A DNA stretch of 64,000 bases, from NCBI RefSeq assembly GCF_002079305.1, contig NZ_CP015039.1:2650001-2714000 (forward strand), given 5' to 3'. Position 1 is the stretch's first letter, and each line of letters begins with the position of its first letter. Below, piece after piece: positions 9,445 to 17,929 of the stretch. The translations under genes and the position numbers were made by a program. The DNA comes from Rhodovulum sp. P5. GTDB taxonomy: Bacteria; Pseudomonadota; Alphaproteobacteria; Rhodobacterales; Rhodobacteraceae. The notes beneath the pieces are model-generated. The model did no database searches, was not told where the DNA came from, and worked only from the letters and a program-made list of their open reading frames with translations.

Positions 9445-11190
9445 TTAGACAGCCATGCGGAGTTGGGCGGGCATGGGGCGGTCGGCTTCGGGCCGCGCTG
9501 CGGCAACGGAAGGACCTGTACCATCGAAAGTGAACAGCATGGCGCGCTGGCGCGCCAGTTCGCGCGGGTCGACAAAGCCGCTGGCAGAGCGACCGCGCTG
9601 GCGCCCGGCCGCGGCCGCAGCGACGCTGTCAAATAGTGCCGGAACCCGGATGGCCGCGCCTTCAAATATCTCACGCACGGTCAGGATCTGCACCGCCGGG
9701 AACGGGCCGGTCGCTGTTTCGATAGTGCCAGCCTGGCGGGCCTCGTTCAGCATGCCGCGCGATGGTTCGTGCGCGCAGACGAAAACGGCGATTGCATCCG
9801 GGTCGCGCGTTTCGCGGCGTTCGCGGTCTAGCGTGCCGACAAGGTCGCGGATCATGCCCGGGTTGAGGTTGCGTCCACCCTTGACCGAGATGATGCCCCG
9901 GCTCTTCTGGTCGTTTCCGGTGAGGAAATAGAAGATGCCATCGATCCCGCGGTCGCCGCGATACTTGCCGGAATGCATGCCCCCAATGCGTGTGACAGCC
10001 CATTCCTCGAACTTGAAGGGGTGGTTCTCGGCTAGGTAAAGCGCGCCGTCGATGCTGCGCGGGATGCCGAAGACATCGTAGTCGATAGCCGGGAAATGGG
10101 TGCGCAGACGGTCGCCCACTACGCTCATGGCCTGAATGGCGACATCGATCCCGATCCACCGCCGGCCCATGGCGTGGGCGGCGTGTAACGTGGTGCCACA
10201 GCCGCAGAACGGGTCGAGTACGACGTCGCCTTCGTTCGAGGACATCGCGATAATCCGCTCCAGCAGCGCCAGAGGTTTCTGCGTCGGATAGCCGAGACGC
10301 TCCCGGGCCTGGGAATTCAGGGGCAGGATATCAGTCCAGACATCGGTAAGGGGCAGTCCCTTCATTTCGTCGAGATACCTCTTCAGGCGGGGCACCTTTC
10401 CGGGCGCGCTCTGATGGATCAATCCAGCCTCGTAGGCCGCCTGCATCCGGTCTTTCGTCCAGCGCCAGACACGCCTGACGCCAAGAAATTCATAGTCGAG
10501 GTTCGGGCGGTTCTTGTTCGGGTTCAGAAGGTCGCCGAGCGTATAGCGCCGCCCATCCGGATCGATATTGCAGTATTTCTGCGCCGTCTTCTCGGGCAGA
10601 TTGTCGGGGTCATAGGGCACGTAGATCGCGTCGTCGTTCCAGGTGGCGTCATCCGACTTGCGATAGGCGAGCAGCAGATCATGCGTGTTGGGAAGCCGCC
10701 TTTTCATCAAAGACTTGCCGGTGTTGCGCTGCCAGACGATTTCGTTCTGGAACAGACCGACCCCGAAGATCGCGTCCATCACCACCTTCAGGTAGTGGCT
10801 GGCCGTGGGGTCGCAGTGCAGGTAGAGACTGCCGGTGGGTTTTAGAACGCGGTCGAGCTCGGCCAGCCGCGCGGCCATCATCACCAGATAGGCCAGCATG
10901 TCGTTTTCGCCGAGGATGCGCCGCAGGGCGCCCAGAACGTCGCCCACGCGGCCAGGCCGCATTTCCAGCATCGCGAAGGTTTCCTCGGCCGGGTCGCCCC
11001 ATTTCCACGTATCCTCGAAGGTGGCGATCTGCGCGTCGGCCCAGCGGGTTTTGTCGGGGCTCTTGAATAGCAGGTTGTAGCTGGCGTTCGAGTTGAAGGG
11101 CGGGTCGAGATAGACTAGGTCGACGCTTTCATCGGGGATGTATTCCCCAAGAATATTGAGATTGTCGCCGAAGTAGAACGCGTTTTTCAT
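9445..11190 (-). CDS. DNA methyltransferase fused to PD-(D/E)XK-like nuclease domain
   Basis: A 581-residue protein starting at the ATG at 11190 (GGAGGAG just upstream). Residues 1-365 form an amino-methyltransferase of the beta arrangement: catalytic DPPF at 29-32 near the N-terminus, a YPTQKP motif, then the SAM-binding DPFCGCGTT at about 326. The target would be N6-adenine or N4-cytosine. Residues about 390-500 contain GDRGIDG (D417) and ISVKGG (S435-x-K437), which looks like an Mrr/PD-(D/E)XK-type nuclease core with S in place of the usual E/Q. A fused modification/restriction enzyme, or a methyltransferase with a degenerate nuclease, are both possible. It lies in the prophage left-end cargo, divergent from the DUF3800 gene. 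Confidence 0.85.
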   Translation of the reverse strand: MKNAFYFGDNLNILGEYIPDESVDLVYLDPPFNSNASYNLLFKSPDKTRWADAQIATFEDTWKWGDPAEETFAMLEMRPGRVGDVLGALRRILGENDMLAYLVMMAARLAELDRVLKPTGSLYLHCDPTASHYLKVVMDAIFGVGLFQNEIVWQRNTGKSLMKRRLPNTHDLLLAYRKSDDATWNDDAIYVPYDPDNLPEKTAQKYCNIDPDGRRYTLGDLLNPNKNRPNLDYEFLGVRRVWRWTKDRMQAAYEAGLIHQSAPGKVPRLKRYLDEMKGLPLTDVWTDILPLNSQARERLGYPTQKPLALLERIIAMSSNEGDVVLDPFCGCGTTLHAAHAMGRRWIGIDVAIQAMSVVGDRLRTHFPAIDYDVFGIPRSIDGALYLAENHPFKFEEWAVTRIGGMHSGKYRGDRGIDGIFYFLTGNDQKSRGIISVKGGRNLNPGMIRDLVGTLDRERRETRDPDAIAVFVCAHEPSRGMLNEARQAGTIETATGPFPAVQILTVREIFEGAAIRVPALFDSVAAAAAGRQRGRSASGFVDPRELARQRAMLFTFDGTGPSVAAARPEADRPMPAQLRMAV

Positions 11191-11447
11191 AGTCTCCTCC
11201 CCCGCCGAACACGGCCCTAAAAGCATTGCGCGGTGCGATTCGTCGACCAAAGGAAAACGGAATACGTTCCCGAATTTTCCGCGTTCCGACTCGGCCTGAT
11301 GCCAGAATGGCACGAACGGAGGGGGAACAATTTATCTGGTTCAGGCCGCACCTAGAGCTTGGGCGCGCTCGCCCTTCCAAACCAAAGGGACAATGTTCCC
11401 GATCTGGTCGAATTGACTCTCTTTTGCGCCGAGTGTTCCCATGCGGT
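11191..11447. promoter_or_regulatory. divergent intergenic region with GTTCCC repeats
   Basis: Separates the leftward methyltransferase from the rightward DUF3800 gene. The hexamer GTTCCC occurs at 11266, 11395 and 11435, and inverted (GGGAAC) at 11323; two copies extend to GTTCCCGA. In so short a region this hints at an operator shared by both genes. No convincing -35/-10 pair was identified. Confidence 0.35.
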
Positions 11448-12323
11448 ATGCCCACATCTTCCGAACCATACGAGTACGTTCTCTATATTGACGAAGCCGG
11501 CGACGATGGCCTCAAGCGAGTGCGCCCGATAGACGAAAAAGGGGCGTCGGAATGGTTGGTGGTTTCAGGTGTACTTATCCGGCACACCAATGAGTCCTCC
11601 GTTGTTGAATGGGTTCGGGACATTCGCCAGGATATAAACGCGCGACAGGCCCCTGCGTTACACTTCCGAAACCTCTCTCCGACAAAGAAGAGGCGCGCGT
11701 GCGAACTCCTAGTCGAGAAGCCCGTGGTCTGTTTCGCGGTGTGTTCAAACAAGAAGAACATGCGCGGCTGGAATAACGAGCGCGCCGCGCGCATGGGCGG
11801 AAAGCAATGGTTTTACAACTTCTGTGTCCGTTTTTTGATGGAGCGCGTCACGGATTTTTGCCTCAAGGACAGCACCAGGAAGTACGGAGCATCGAGATAT
11901 CTGAAGGTCGTCTTCAGTCAGCGAGGCGGTCATTCCTACGGGCAGACAAAAGCTTATTGGGAGCTTCTCAAGGCGCAATCTCTCGCAGGAACAACCTATT
12001 TGGACAGGTGGGTGATGCGCCATGAAGTGCTTAGGTTCCGGCTAGTGGACTACGTGCCGCACACATCGAACGCAGGGCTTCAGTTGGCAGACGCCGTCGC
12101 CAGTGCGTTCTATCAGGCCTGCGATACGCTTGACGTCGTGAACGACCCTGAACCCGCGAAGCTGCTTCGTCCAAGAATGGCGAGGGCGGGTGGATTGATA
12201 GCCGACTACGGGATTGTTCTGCAGCCCACGCCCCCTACGAAGGCACGGCTTTCCGAAAAACAGAAAGCAATCTTCGCGTTCTACGGCTATGACTTCGGAG
12301 CGCGTGGGCCCCGGCCCCTCTAA
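11448..12323 (+). CDS. DUF3800 family protein
   Basis: A 291-residue protein. The ATG at 11448 places the conserved YIDEAGDDG motif at residues 13-21, where DUF3800 proteins have it; longer upstream frames lack family features. Near the C-terminus is SNAGLQLADAVASAF, the second conserved block with its aspartate. The family is predicted to adopt an RNase H-like fold, and members are often found in prophages and defence islands, but no reaction is established. Pairing with a divergent methyltransferase-nuclease suggests the two work together, for example as a restriction-like or superinfection-exclusion unit (inference). Confidence 0.8.
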   Translation: MPTSSEPYEYVLYIDEAGDDGLKRVRPIDEKGASEWLVVSGVLIRHTNESSVVEWVRDIRQDINARQAPALHFRNLSPTKKRRACELLVEKPVVCFAVCSNKKNMRGWNNERAARMGGKQWFYNFCVRFLMERVTDFCLKDSTRKYGASRYLKVVFSQRGGHSYGQTKAYWELLKAQSLAGTTYLDRWVMRHEVLRFRLVDYVPHTSNAGLQLADAVASAFYQACDTLDVVNDPEPAKLLRPRMARAGGLIADYGIVLQPTPPTKARLSEKQKAIFAFYGYDFGARGPRPL

Positions 12324-12597
12324 CCTGGGCCCCAATAGGCTGCGATCCGTTGCGCAACCGTAAACCTAGGCGCGGATGCGTCCTAGCGCACCAGCAAAGG
12401 GGGTCCTCCGGCGTATCCCACGCACTGAATCGTTGCACATCAATCGAATTCTGTCACCAGCCTTGTCGGGGATTGCGACATCCCGGCCGTTTCCCGCGCA
12501 TTCGCTCAACTAGTCACTGGTGGGGATTTCCGGTCTTGCGGGGTCGTTCTTGCGGGGGGAGCATGGAGGTGAAGGCCGCTGTGCAGAGGAGGCGCCG

Positions 12598-13008
12598 ATG
12601 CCGGAATGGATGAGACCGCTTGCGATGGTGGCGGGTTTGGCTGCTGCCGGAACAGGATGGGCGGCGCAAGCCGCGCCACCAGAACTGGATGCGGTGCTGG
12701 CGCGGGTTGAGTCGTCGGAGATGTTCCTTTGCCGGATCGATGGTGATGACACGTCTAAGCCATTTGCCTTCGCCAAGGCTAAAGATGGCACACTGATCGC
12801 GATCGCACCTTGGGAAGGCGTCTACAACTGGTCCGGTGAAAGGCTAATGAGGCTTACGAAGAAGAGCCGCGTTACTGTTGTCGGCGATGGACAATACGTC
12901 ACCATGCGTGGTGCCACCGTCGAAACAGGTAGCTGCGAGGTAGTCACGGCGGATGTGATCTACCTACTGAAGATGATCTATCAAACAGAGCCTTGGGCCC
13001 AGAAATAG
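12598..13008 (+). CDS. putative exported protein
   Basis: A 136-residue protein. GAGGAGG lies 6 nt before the ATG at 12598. Residues 1-25 form a signal peptide (MPEWMRPLAMVAGLAAAGTG, then WAAQA-A), leaving a soluble domain of about 110 residues with two cysteines. No family is recognised. It sits in the prophage left-end accessory block, so it may be a lysogenic-conversion (moron) gene. The 274 bp before it (12324-12597) contain no other feature that I can support. Confidence 0.65.
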   Translation: MPEWMRPLAMVAGLAAAGTGWAAQAAPPELDAVLARVESSEMFLCRIDGDDTSKPFAFAKAKDGTLIAIAPWEGVYNWSGERLMRLTKKSRVTVVGDGQYVTMRGATVETGSCEVVTADVIYLLKMIYQTEPWAQK

Positions 13009-13046
13009 GTTTTGCGAGAAGAGTAGCAGCTCTCTAGGACCAATAG

Positions 13047-13370
13047 TTACCCGCGGCCCAGGCATTGATAGGTGCGCGATACCATACCGCGAATGCAATT
13101 TCCCCAGCCGTCGGATTGATTGCACTGTGTGCGCACCCCTTCGAAGGGATCTGCTCGACGATAACCCCAAGCACGGCAACGCGCATCGGCTGCAGCCTGC
13201 GCGGCAGCCCAGTCGGCTGTTACTTTCTCTGCTGACGTGAAGTCGTAGGAGAGCACGACGCTAGCATCGGCGCGGCTTCCACCTGTTGGTACGGGCGTTT
13301 TGGTAACTTCGACACAGCCCGCAAGAGCAACTAGACACAGGGCGGACAGAGAACGAGAGCGAAGGTTCAT
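13047..13370 (-). CDS. YecR-like lipoprotein
   Basis: A 107-residue protein starting MNLRSRSLSALCLVALAGC, a lipoprotein signal with lipobox LAGC (Cys 20). The mature part has TGGSRADASVVLSYDF and ends with several cysteines (CRAW, CNQSDGWGNC, QCLGRG), resembling the small YecR-like lipoprotein family common in prophages of Proteobacteria. The role is unknown; membrane attachment suggests an effect on the lysogen's envelope, such as exclusion of other phages. It converges with the exported-protein gene on the opposite strand (38 bp between stops). Confidence 0.75.
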   Translation of the reverse strand: MNLRSRSLSALCLVALAGCVEVTKTPVPTGGSRADASVVLSYDFTSAEKVTADWAAAQAAADARCRAWGYRRADPFEGVRTQCNQSDGWGNCIRGMVSRTYQCLGRG

Positions 13371-13501
13371 TGCGGTACTTTCGGATAAATGAACGAAACT
13401 TACGGCAATCTTGCACTGACATAGATAAGCGAACTGTCCCGCGGAGTGCATTTCACTGCGGCAAGCCGACGCACCTCAGCAGCTTCGGACGCGATGCCGC
13501 A

Positions 13502-14191
13502 TCATCCCGGCGCCACGCGGCCCCACCAGCGCACGCGGCCGAGGATGACGATATCAGCATCCGAAGCGATTTCCGGTGGGGTGGCTGGGTTGTCAGAAAT
13601 CAGCAGAAGTCGCCCGGCTTCAACCCGGTCCAGGCGTTTGACACGGGCCCCAGTGCCGTCCCGTAGGGCGAAAATTGGGGGGCGCCGCCGGTCGTGTGCC
13701 GCCCTGCGATGAGCCGGCGGGGTTGTCCGCGCCGTATCTAGCAACAGAAGGTCGCCGCATTCAATTGTGGGCACCATACTGTCGCCGCGCGCGCGAACCA
13801 ATGCAGCGTTTGATGCCGATAACCCAAGACGATTCAACCAGTCGGCCCGGAAGGCAATGTAGTCATCGATGCCCTCCATGCCGTTTTCGGCCCCTGCGCC
13901 TGCAGCCAGTTCAGCCAAGTGGACCGGAACCGGGACGAAAGCGGAATCCTCAGCTGGACCTGCTGGCTGATCCGTAACCGTAAGTGCGCGAGGTGGGCCA
14001 AAGTAAAATTCAAGGTCCAGGACCTCGGCCAATTTCTGGAGATTCTCGACTGGGTGATCGCGCTCTCTTGCTCGGCGGTTTTGGAGGTTCTTGATCAAGG
14101 ACGGATTTCCCACCGCCAGCCGCGACGCCGCGGCGGCAGACAACTTTTTCCGCGCAAGGGCGGCATCTATCGCGTCCAAAATGTCTTTCAC
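13502..14191 (-). CDS. phage repressor, CI-like (HTH + S24 peptidase)
   Basis: A 229-residue protein. Residues 1-65 are a helix-turn-helix domain; residues about 85-229 are an S24/LexA-type autopeptidase with the catalytic serine in RGDSMVPTIECGDLLLLD and the partner lysine in GARVKRL. The start is GTG at 14191, with no Shine-Dalgarno but TATATT (14196-14201 on the minus strand) ending only a few bases upstream, as in a leaderless transcript. It faces the early operon across three operator copies, one just upstream of its own start, so autoregulation is likely. It should maintain lysogeny and respond to RecA/SOS. Confidence 0.92.
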   Translation of the reverse strand: MKDILDAIDAALARKKLSAAAASRLAVGNPSLIKNLQNRRARERDHPVENLQKLAEVLDLEFYFGPPRALTVTDQPAGPAEDSAFVPVPVHLAELAAGAGAENGMEGIDDYIAFRADWLNRLGLSASNAALVRARGDSMVPTIECGDLLLLDTARTTPPAHRRAAHDRRRPPIFALRDGTGARVKRLDRVEAGRLLLISDNPATPPEIASDADIVILGRVRWWGRVAPG

Positions 14192-14202
14192 GATGCAAAT
14201 AT

Positions 14203-14278
14203 AGCCCCACAGGGCTACGCGGGAAAGTAGTGTTATCCGTAGCCCTAAAGGGCTTGCTTTAATAAGCCCTTTAGGGCT
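14203..14278. promoter_or_regulatory. triple operator between repressor and early operon
   Basis: Three copies of a 14-bp dyad AGCCCN4GGGCT-type: AGCCCCACAGGGCT (14203-14216), AGCCCTAAAGGGCT (14241-14254) and AGCCCTTTAGGGCT (14265-14278). The last two are perfect palindromes and, with flanking GT/AC, form a 16-bp inverted repeat around an AT-rich 10-nt spacer (TGCTTTAATA) that could hold a -10. Centre spacings are 38 and 24 bp. Confidence 0.85.
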
Positions 14279-14289
14279 ACTGTGGTCGT

Positions 14290-14535
14290 ATGAGCAGGCA
14301 AATTGACCACATCCTTACACTGGCGAAGCTCCTGGGCGCGCACGAGGGCATAACGCACTGGGCCGTTTCCAGCCGGATTTCGACAAAAAGTGACCTGATC
14401 GACCGTCTAAAACGGGGTCGTGACCTGCACACGCGCACCGCGGAAGCGATGCTTGTGCGCCTTTCAGAAATCTGGCCGGCCGATCTTGATTGGCCCGACG
14501 ACATCGAACGGCCGGAGCGCGCCGATGCGCGCTGA
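14290..14535 (+). CDS. early DNA-binding-like protein (Ner/Cro position)
   Basis: An 81-residue basic protein, first gene of the rightward early operon, 12 bp after the operators. Residues 10-55 (LLGAHEGITHWAVSSRIST, then DLIDRLKRGRDLHTRTAEAM) read like a short helix-turn-helix. Its position matches Ner of Mu or Cro of lambda, so it may shut down early or repressor transcription. No specific family match can be claimed. Confidence 0.7.
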   Translation: MSRQIDHILTLAKLLGAHEGITHWAVSSRISTKSDLIDRLKRGRDLHTRTAEAMLVRLSEIWPADLDWPDDIERPERADAR

Positions 14536-14752
14536 TCGTCCCCGCCTCCGCCCTGCCGAACAGGCAGCCACCGCTCACGGACGGCTGGCAGGGCGTGAGC
14601 CTGCCGGCCTGCGCGCCTCCTCCTCCCTGCGCGCGGGCCGGCGGCCGTTGGTGCACCGGATACAGGACAGTTGGCTTGGCGATGTTCTTGGCGGGCTGTC
14701 GCTGGCAGTCCTGGTGATCGCCTTCTGTTTTCTGCCGCTGGTGTGGCCATGA
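14525..14752 (+). CDS. small membrane protein
   Basis: A 75-residue protein, overlapping the previous gene by 11 bp and ending with a TGA that overlaps the ATG of the ParB-like gene. The basic N-terminal half (residues 1-50) is followed by one transmembrane segment (VLGGLSLAVLVIAFCFLPLV). The function is unknown; the operon position between the early regulator and ParB suggests a lysogeny or host-takeover accessory. Confidence 0.6.
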   Translation: MRADRPRLRPAEQAATAHGRLAGREPAGLRASSSLRAGRRPLVHRIQDSWLGDVLGGLSLAVLVIAFCFLPLVWP

Positions 14753-15582
14753 GCGGTGCGGGCAAGGTCATCTCCGCGCCGGTCGACCGGATCGACGTGC
14801 CGGGCAACCGAGCGCGGGCCTACAGCGCGGAGACCGCGCAGGCGCTGGCCGGGGTGATCGAGGCGCAGGGGCTGTTGCATCCGATCACGATCCGGCGCGA
14901 CGGGCCGCGCTTTCGCCTTGTCGCTGGCCTGCACCGGCTGCGGGCGTTCGAAATCCTCGGCCGGGAAACGATCCCGGCGCGGCTGTCGACAGCCGAGACG
15001 GAAGAGGCTGAACGCCTTGAAGAGCTGATGGAAAACCTTGGTCGGGGCGAGCTGATCGCGCTGGACCGCTGCCAGCATCTGTTCGAGCTGAAGGTGGTGT
15101 GGGAGCGGATGCATCCGGAGACCGCCCACGGGAAGGCGTCACCAAAGACGCAAAGTTTGCGTCTTTCCGATGAGGCGCCCGAAGTCTTCGGGTTCGCCCC
15201 GTCCGTCGCGGAGACCGTCGGCCTGTCGAAGCGGTCGATCCAACTGGCCGTGAAGATCTGGGCGGGCCTGTCTGTGGCCTCGCGTAAGCGGCTGATCGGC
15301 ACCGATCTGGCGAAAAAACAGACCGAACTCAAGGCGCTTTCCGAACTGAAACCCGCGCAGCAGGCCAAGGTTCTGGACCTGATCCTGGGCGAGCTGCCGC
15401 CCGCGAATGTCGCGCAGGCGCTGGAGTATCTGGAAACCGGCTGCGCACCTGACGTGGTCGAAAAGCGGTTCCATGCCGTCAGCCGCAGCATCGCCGCGCT
15501 TGACGACGACGTGTTCGATCGGGTGATCGCGGCGCATGAGGATCGCGTGATCGCCTCGCTCAGGCGGCAGGGGGGCTTGTGA
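14749..15582 (+). CDS. ParB-like nuclease domain protein
   Basis: A 277-residue protein beginning with the ParB/Srx-like fold: IDVPGNRAR, LAGVIEAQGLLHPITIRRDG and LVAGLHRLRAFEILG (residues about 10-60) match ParB/Sulfiredoxin boxes. An HTH-like middle region (SVAETVGLSKRSIQLAVKIW) follows. Proteins like this precede the transposase gene in Mu-like phages of Rhodobacter. No parS or partition ATPase is present, so a regulatory or transposition-related DNA-binding role is more likely than plasmid partition. ATGA overlap with the gene upstream and 1 bp from the transposase gene. Confidence 0.85.
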   Translation: MSGAGKVISAPVDRIDVPGNRARAYSAETAQALAGVIEAQGLLHPITIRRDGPRFRLVAGLHRLRAFEILGRETIPARLSTAETEEAERLEELMENLGRGELIALDRCQHLFELKVVWERMHPETAHGKASPKTQSLRLSDEAPEVFGFAPSVAETVGLSKRSIQLAVKIWAGLSVASRKRLIGTDLAKKQTELKALSELKPAQQAKVLDLILGELPPANVAQALEYLETGCAPDVVEKRFHAVSRSIAALDDDVFDRVIAAHEDRVIASLRRQGGL

Positions 15583-15583
15583 C

Positions 15584-17899
15584 ATGCCCGACCTGTCAGG
15601 GAATTTCTTCACCGCGCGGGAACTGGCCGAAATCGTCCGGGACCGGGGGTTGACCAATTTCCCGTCCACCGAACGAAACATTCGGGCCCATGCAAAGCGC
15701 GCGGGCTGGGAAGCCCTGCCGGACACACTTGTGCGGCGGCGCCCTTCAGGCGCCCAAGGCGGGCGGACAAGCTGGGAGTACCATTTCTCGCTGCTGCCCG
15801 AGGCGTTGCAGGCCGCGATTGCGAGCCGTCAGGCACATGCGAGCCTGCGGGCACGTCACGACCTGCGGGCCGAGGCGGACCGCAGGCGCGTTCAGGCCAT
15901 CGGCATGTCCGCGCTGGGGCAAGGTCCACGCCGGGCGATGGAAGCCCGGGCAGAGATCCTGACCGCGATCGACGGCTATGCCACCGCGCACCATCAAAGC
16001 CGCGCATGGGCCATTGCCAGGTTCCTGGCTGCCCAGGACCACTGGCAGGCCTGTCAGGAAATCCAGGCACGCCGGGATGCGGGCGAAATCCTGACAGAGG
16101 CCGAAGCGGAGCAACTGGCCCAGGTGCCACGCCTGATCGCGCCCAGAACGCTTGACCTGTACGCGGACTATGGCGTGGAGCATGGCGGATTCGGCCTGTC
16201 CCCGGCCACGCTGGAAGCCGCGAACGACCGCCGGAAATCGCCCGTGGTCAAGCGCAGCGCGGTCTATGACTGGTTCAAGGCCCGCGGGCGCGACGGGGTG
16301 CTGGCGCTGGCACCGGTGCCGCCCAAAGCGGAAGCGCCGATCCCGCCGGCCTTTGCCGATTTCCTGAAATTCTATGCGCTGCCGGGCAAGCCCACGGCGG
16401 CGGATGCGCATCGCCAATGGGCCGAGGCCTGCGATGGCGGCACCCCGCCGATGAGCCTGCAACAGGTGCGTTACATCCTGCGCAACCGCCTGAACAATAT
16501 CGAGAAGCATGTGGGGCGCGAGGGGCTTTTGACGCTGCGTGCGCGCCTGCCCTTTGTCACGCGCACGACCGAGGGCATGTGGCCGACCACAATCTACACC
16601 GCCGATGGCAAGACACTCGACGCGGAGGTGGCCGACCCGGTCTCGCACCGTCCGATGAAGCCCGAGATCACCTCGATTCTGGATGTTGCGACCCGCCGAT
16701 GCGTGGGCGTGGCGGTCAGCCGCAAGGAAGGCGTGATCGCGGTGACCGAGGCGTTGCGCCGCGCGAGTTGCGCGCATGGCATACCGGCCATTTTCTACAC
16801 CGACCGAGGGCCGGGCTACAAAAACAAGGTCTTCGACGCAGATGTTGGCGGTCTGATGGGGCGGCTGGGCATCACCAAGATGCACGCGCTGCCCTATAAC
16901 AGCCAGGCAAAGGGCCTTGTCGAACGCTTTCAGGCGCTTTGGAACGATGTCGCCCGGCGTCTGCCGACTTATCTGGGCGCCGACATGGACAAAGAGGCCA
17001 AGCAGGTCGTCCACAAGGAAACCCGCGCGGAAATCCGCGAATTCGGCCGGGCGCGGCGCCTGCCCACATGGGACGACCTGCTGGCGCTGATCGACGCGAC
17101 CGCCGCGGCCTATAACGACCGCCCGCATGCCGGTTTGCCGAAATTCGAGGATCCCGAAACTGGCCGTATGCGGCACATGTCGCCGAACGAGGCCTGGGCC
17201 GCGCATGTGGCCGCGGGCTTCGAACCGGTCCCGGTGGACGCGGCCGAGGCCGACGATCTGTGGCGGCCCTACGAGATCCGGACCGCCAGCCGCGGACTCG
17301 TCCAGTTCAACACCAACAGCTACTTCCACGCCGCGCTGGAGCCGTATCACGGCGAAAAGGTCTGGGTCGGCTACGACTTCGCGCAAGCCGACAAGGTCTG
17401 GGTCCGCGAATTCGATGTGTCCACCGGCCAGCCGGGCCGGCTGATCTGCGTCGCCGACTTCGAGGGCAACGCGCAGCGCTATGTGCCTGTCAGCGTCGAG
17501 CAGAAAGCCATCGAAGACCGTGCGAAGGCGCGACTGAAGCGGCTGGAGCGCAAGATCGACGATGTCGAGGCGGAGCGCGATGGCGTTGCGATGCTCGATC
17601 ACGAAACGCCCGCGCCCTTCTTTGACGCCGCGCTTGCTGAACCTGCGGCCGAGCCGGTGGCGCTGGCAATCGATAACGATGTCGAGGAGCCGGCCGCGAT
17701 GCCGGCCACACCGCGCCGCCGGGTGTTTGCGAGCGACGAGGAGCTGGCGCTCTGGGCGCTGGACCATCCGGATGACGTGACGCCGGGCCAGATCGGGGTG
17801 CTGCGGGAATGTCTCGCCAGCCCGTCGGCACGGGAGCTGTTTCGAATGTCAGGCATCGACCTGGAGGCGCTTCGAACCCTCCTCCGGGACGCCGCCTGA
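15584..17899 (+). CDS. Mu-like transposase A
   Basis: A 771-residue DDE transposase that cuts and joins prophage ends during replicative transposition. Residues 1-70 resemble the Mu-type winged HTH (FTARELAEIV...). The rve catalytic core has D341 (TIYTADGKT), D407 (IFYTDRGPGYKN) and E447 (AKGLVERFQALWND). A Mu C-terminal beta-barrel follows (residues about 530-620), then a coiled/charged tail that contacts MuB in Mu. Expected sites are the repeated TCCGAAAGCT/TTTCGGA elements at both ends. It is followed by the MuB-like gene 30 bp later. Confidence 0.95.
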   Translation: MPDLSGNFFTARELAEIVRDRGLTNFPSTERNIRAHAKRAGWEALPDTLVRRRPSGAQGGRTSWEYHFSLLPEALQAAIASRQAHASLRARHDLRAEADRRRVQAIGMSALGQGPRRAMEARAEILTAIDGYATAHHQSRAWAIARFLAAQDHWQACQEIQARRDAGEILTEAEAEQLAQVPRLIAPRTLDLYADYGVEHGGFGLSPATLEAANDRRKSPVVKRSAVYDWFKARGRDGVLALAPVPPKAEAPIPPAFADFLKFYALPGKPTAADAHRQWAEACDGGTPPMSLQQVRYILRNRLNNIEKHVGREGLLTLRARLPFVTRTTEGMWPTTIYTADGKTLDAEVADPVSHRPMKPEITSILDVATRRCVGVAVSRKEGVIAVTEALRRASCAHGIPAIFYTDRGPGYKNKVFDADVGGLMGRLGITKMHALPYNSQAKGLVERFQALWNDVARRLPTYLGADMDKEAKQVVHKETRAEIREFGRARRLPTWDDLLALIDATAAAYNDRPHAGLPKFEDPETGRMRHMSPNEAWAAHVAAGFEPVPVDAAEADDLWRPYEIRTASRGLVQFNTNSYFHAALEPYHGEKVWVGYDFAQADKVWVREFDVSTGQPGRLICVADFEGNAQRYVPVSVEQKAIEDRAKARLKRLERKIDDVEAERDGVAMLDHETPAPFFDAALAEPAAEPVALAIDNDVEEPAAMPATPRRRVFASDEELALWALDHPDDVTPGQIGVLRECLASPSARELFRMSGIDLEALRTLLRDAA

Positions 17900-17929
17900 C
17901 ACCCATACGAGCATGAGGGGAAGAATAAC

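Noticed and set aside
9240..9533. 97-codon plus-strand frame at the prophage left end
   Set aside because: It overlaps the methyltransferase 3' end, lacks a ribosome site and reads through dyad sequences likely to be protein sites.
13400..14191. Repressor side as the true prophage left end, leaving the methyltransferase cargo as host DNA
   Set aside because: No terminal repeat is found there, while 9037-9067 matches the right end at 29 of 31 positions.
15746..17767. A 673-codon minus-strand frame within the transposase gene
   Set aside because: Shadow of the DDE transposase; no domain and no ribosome site.
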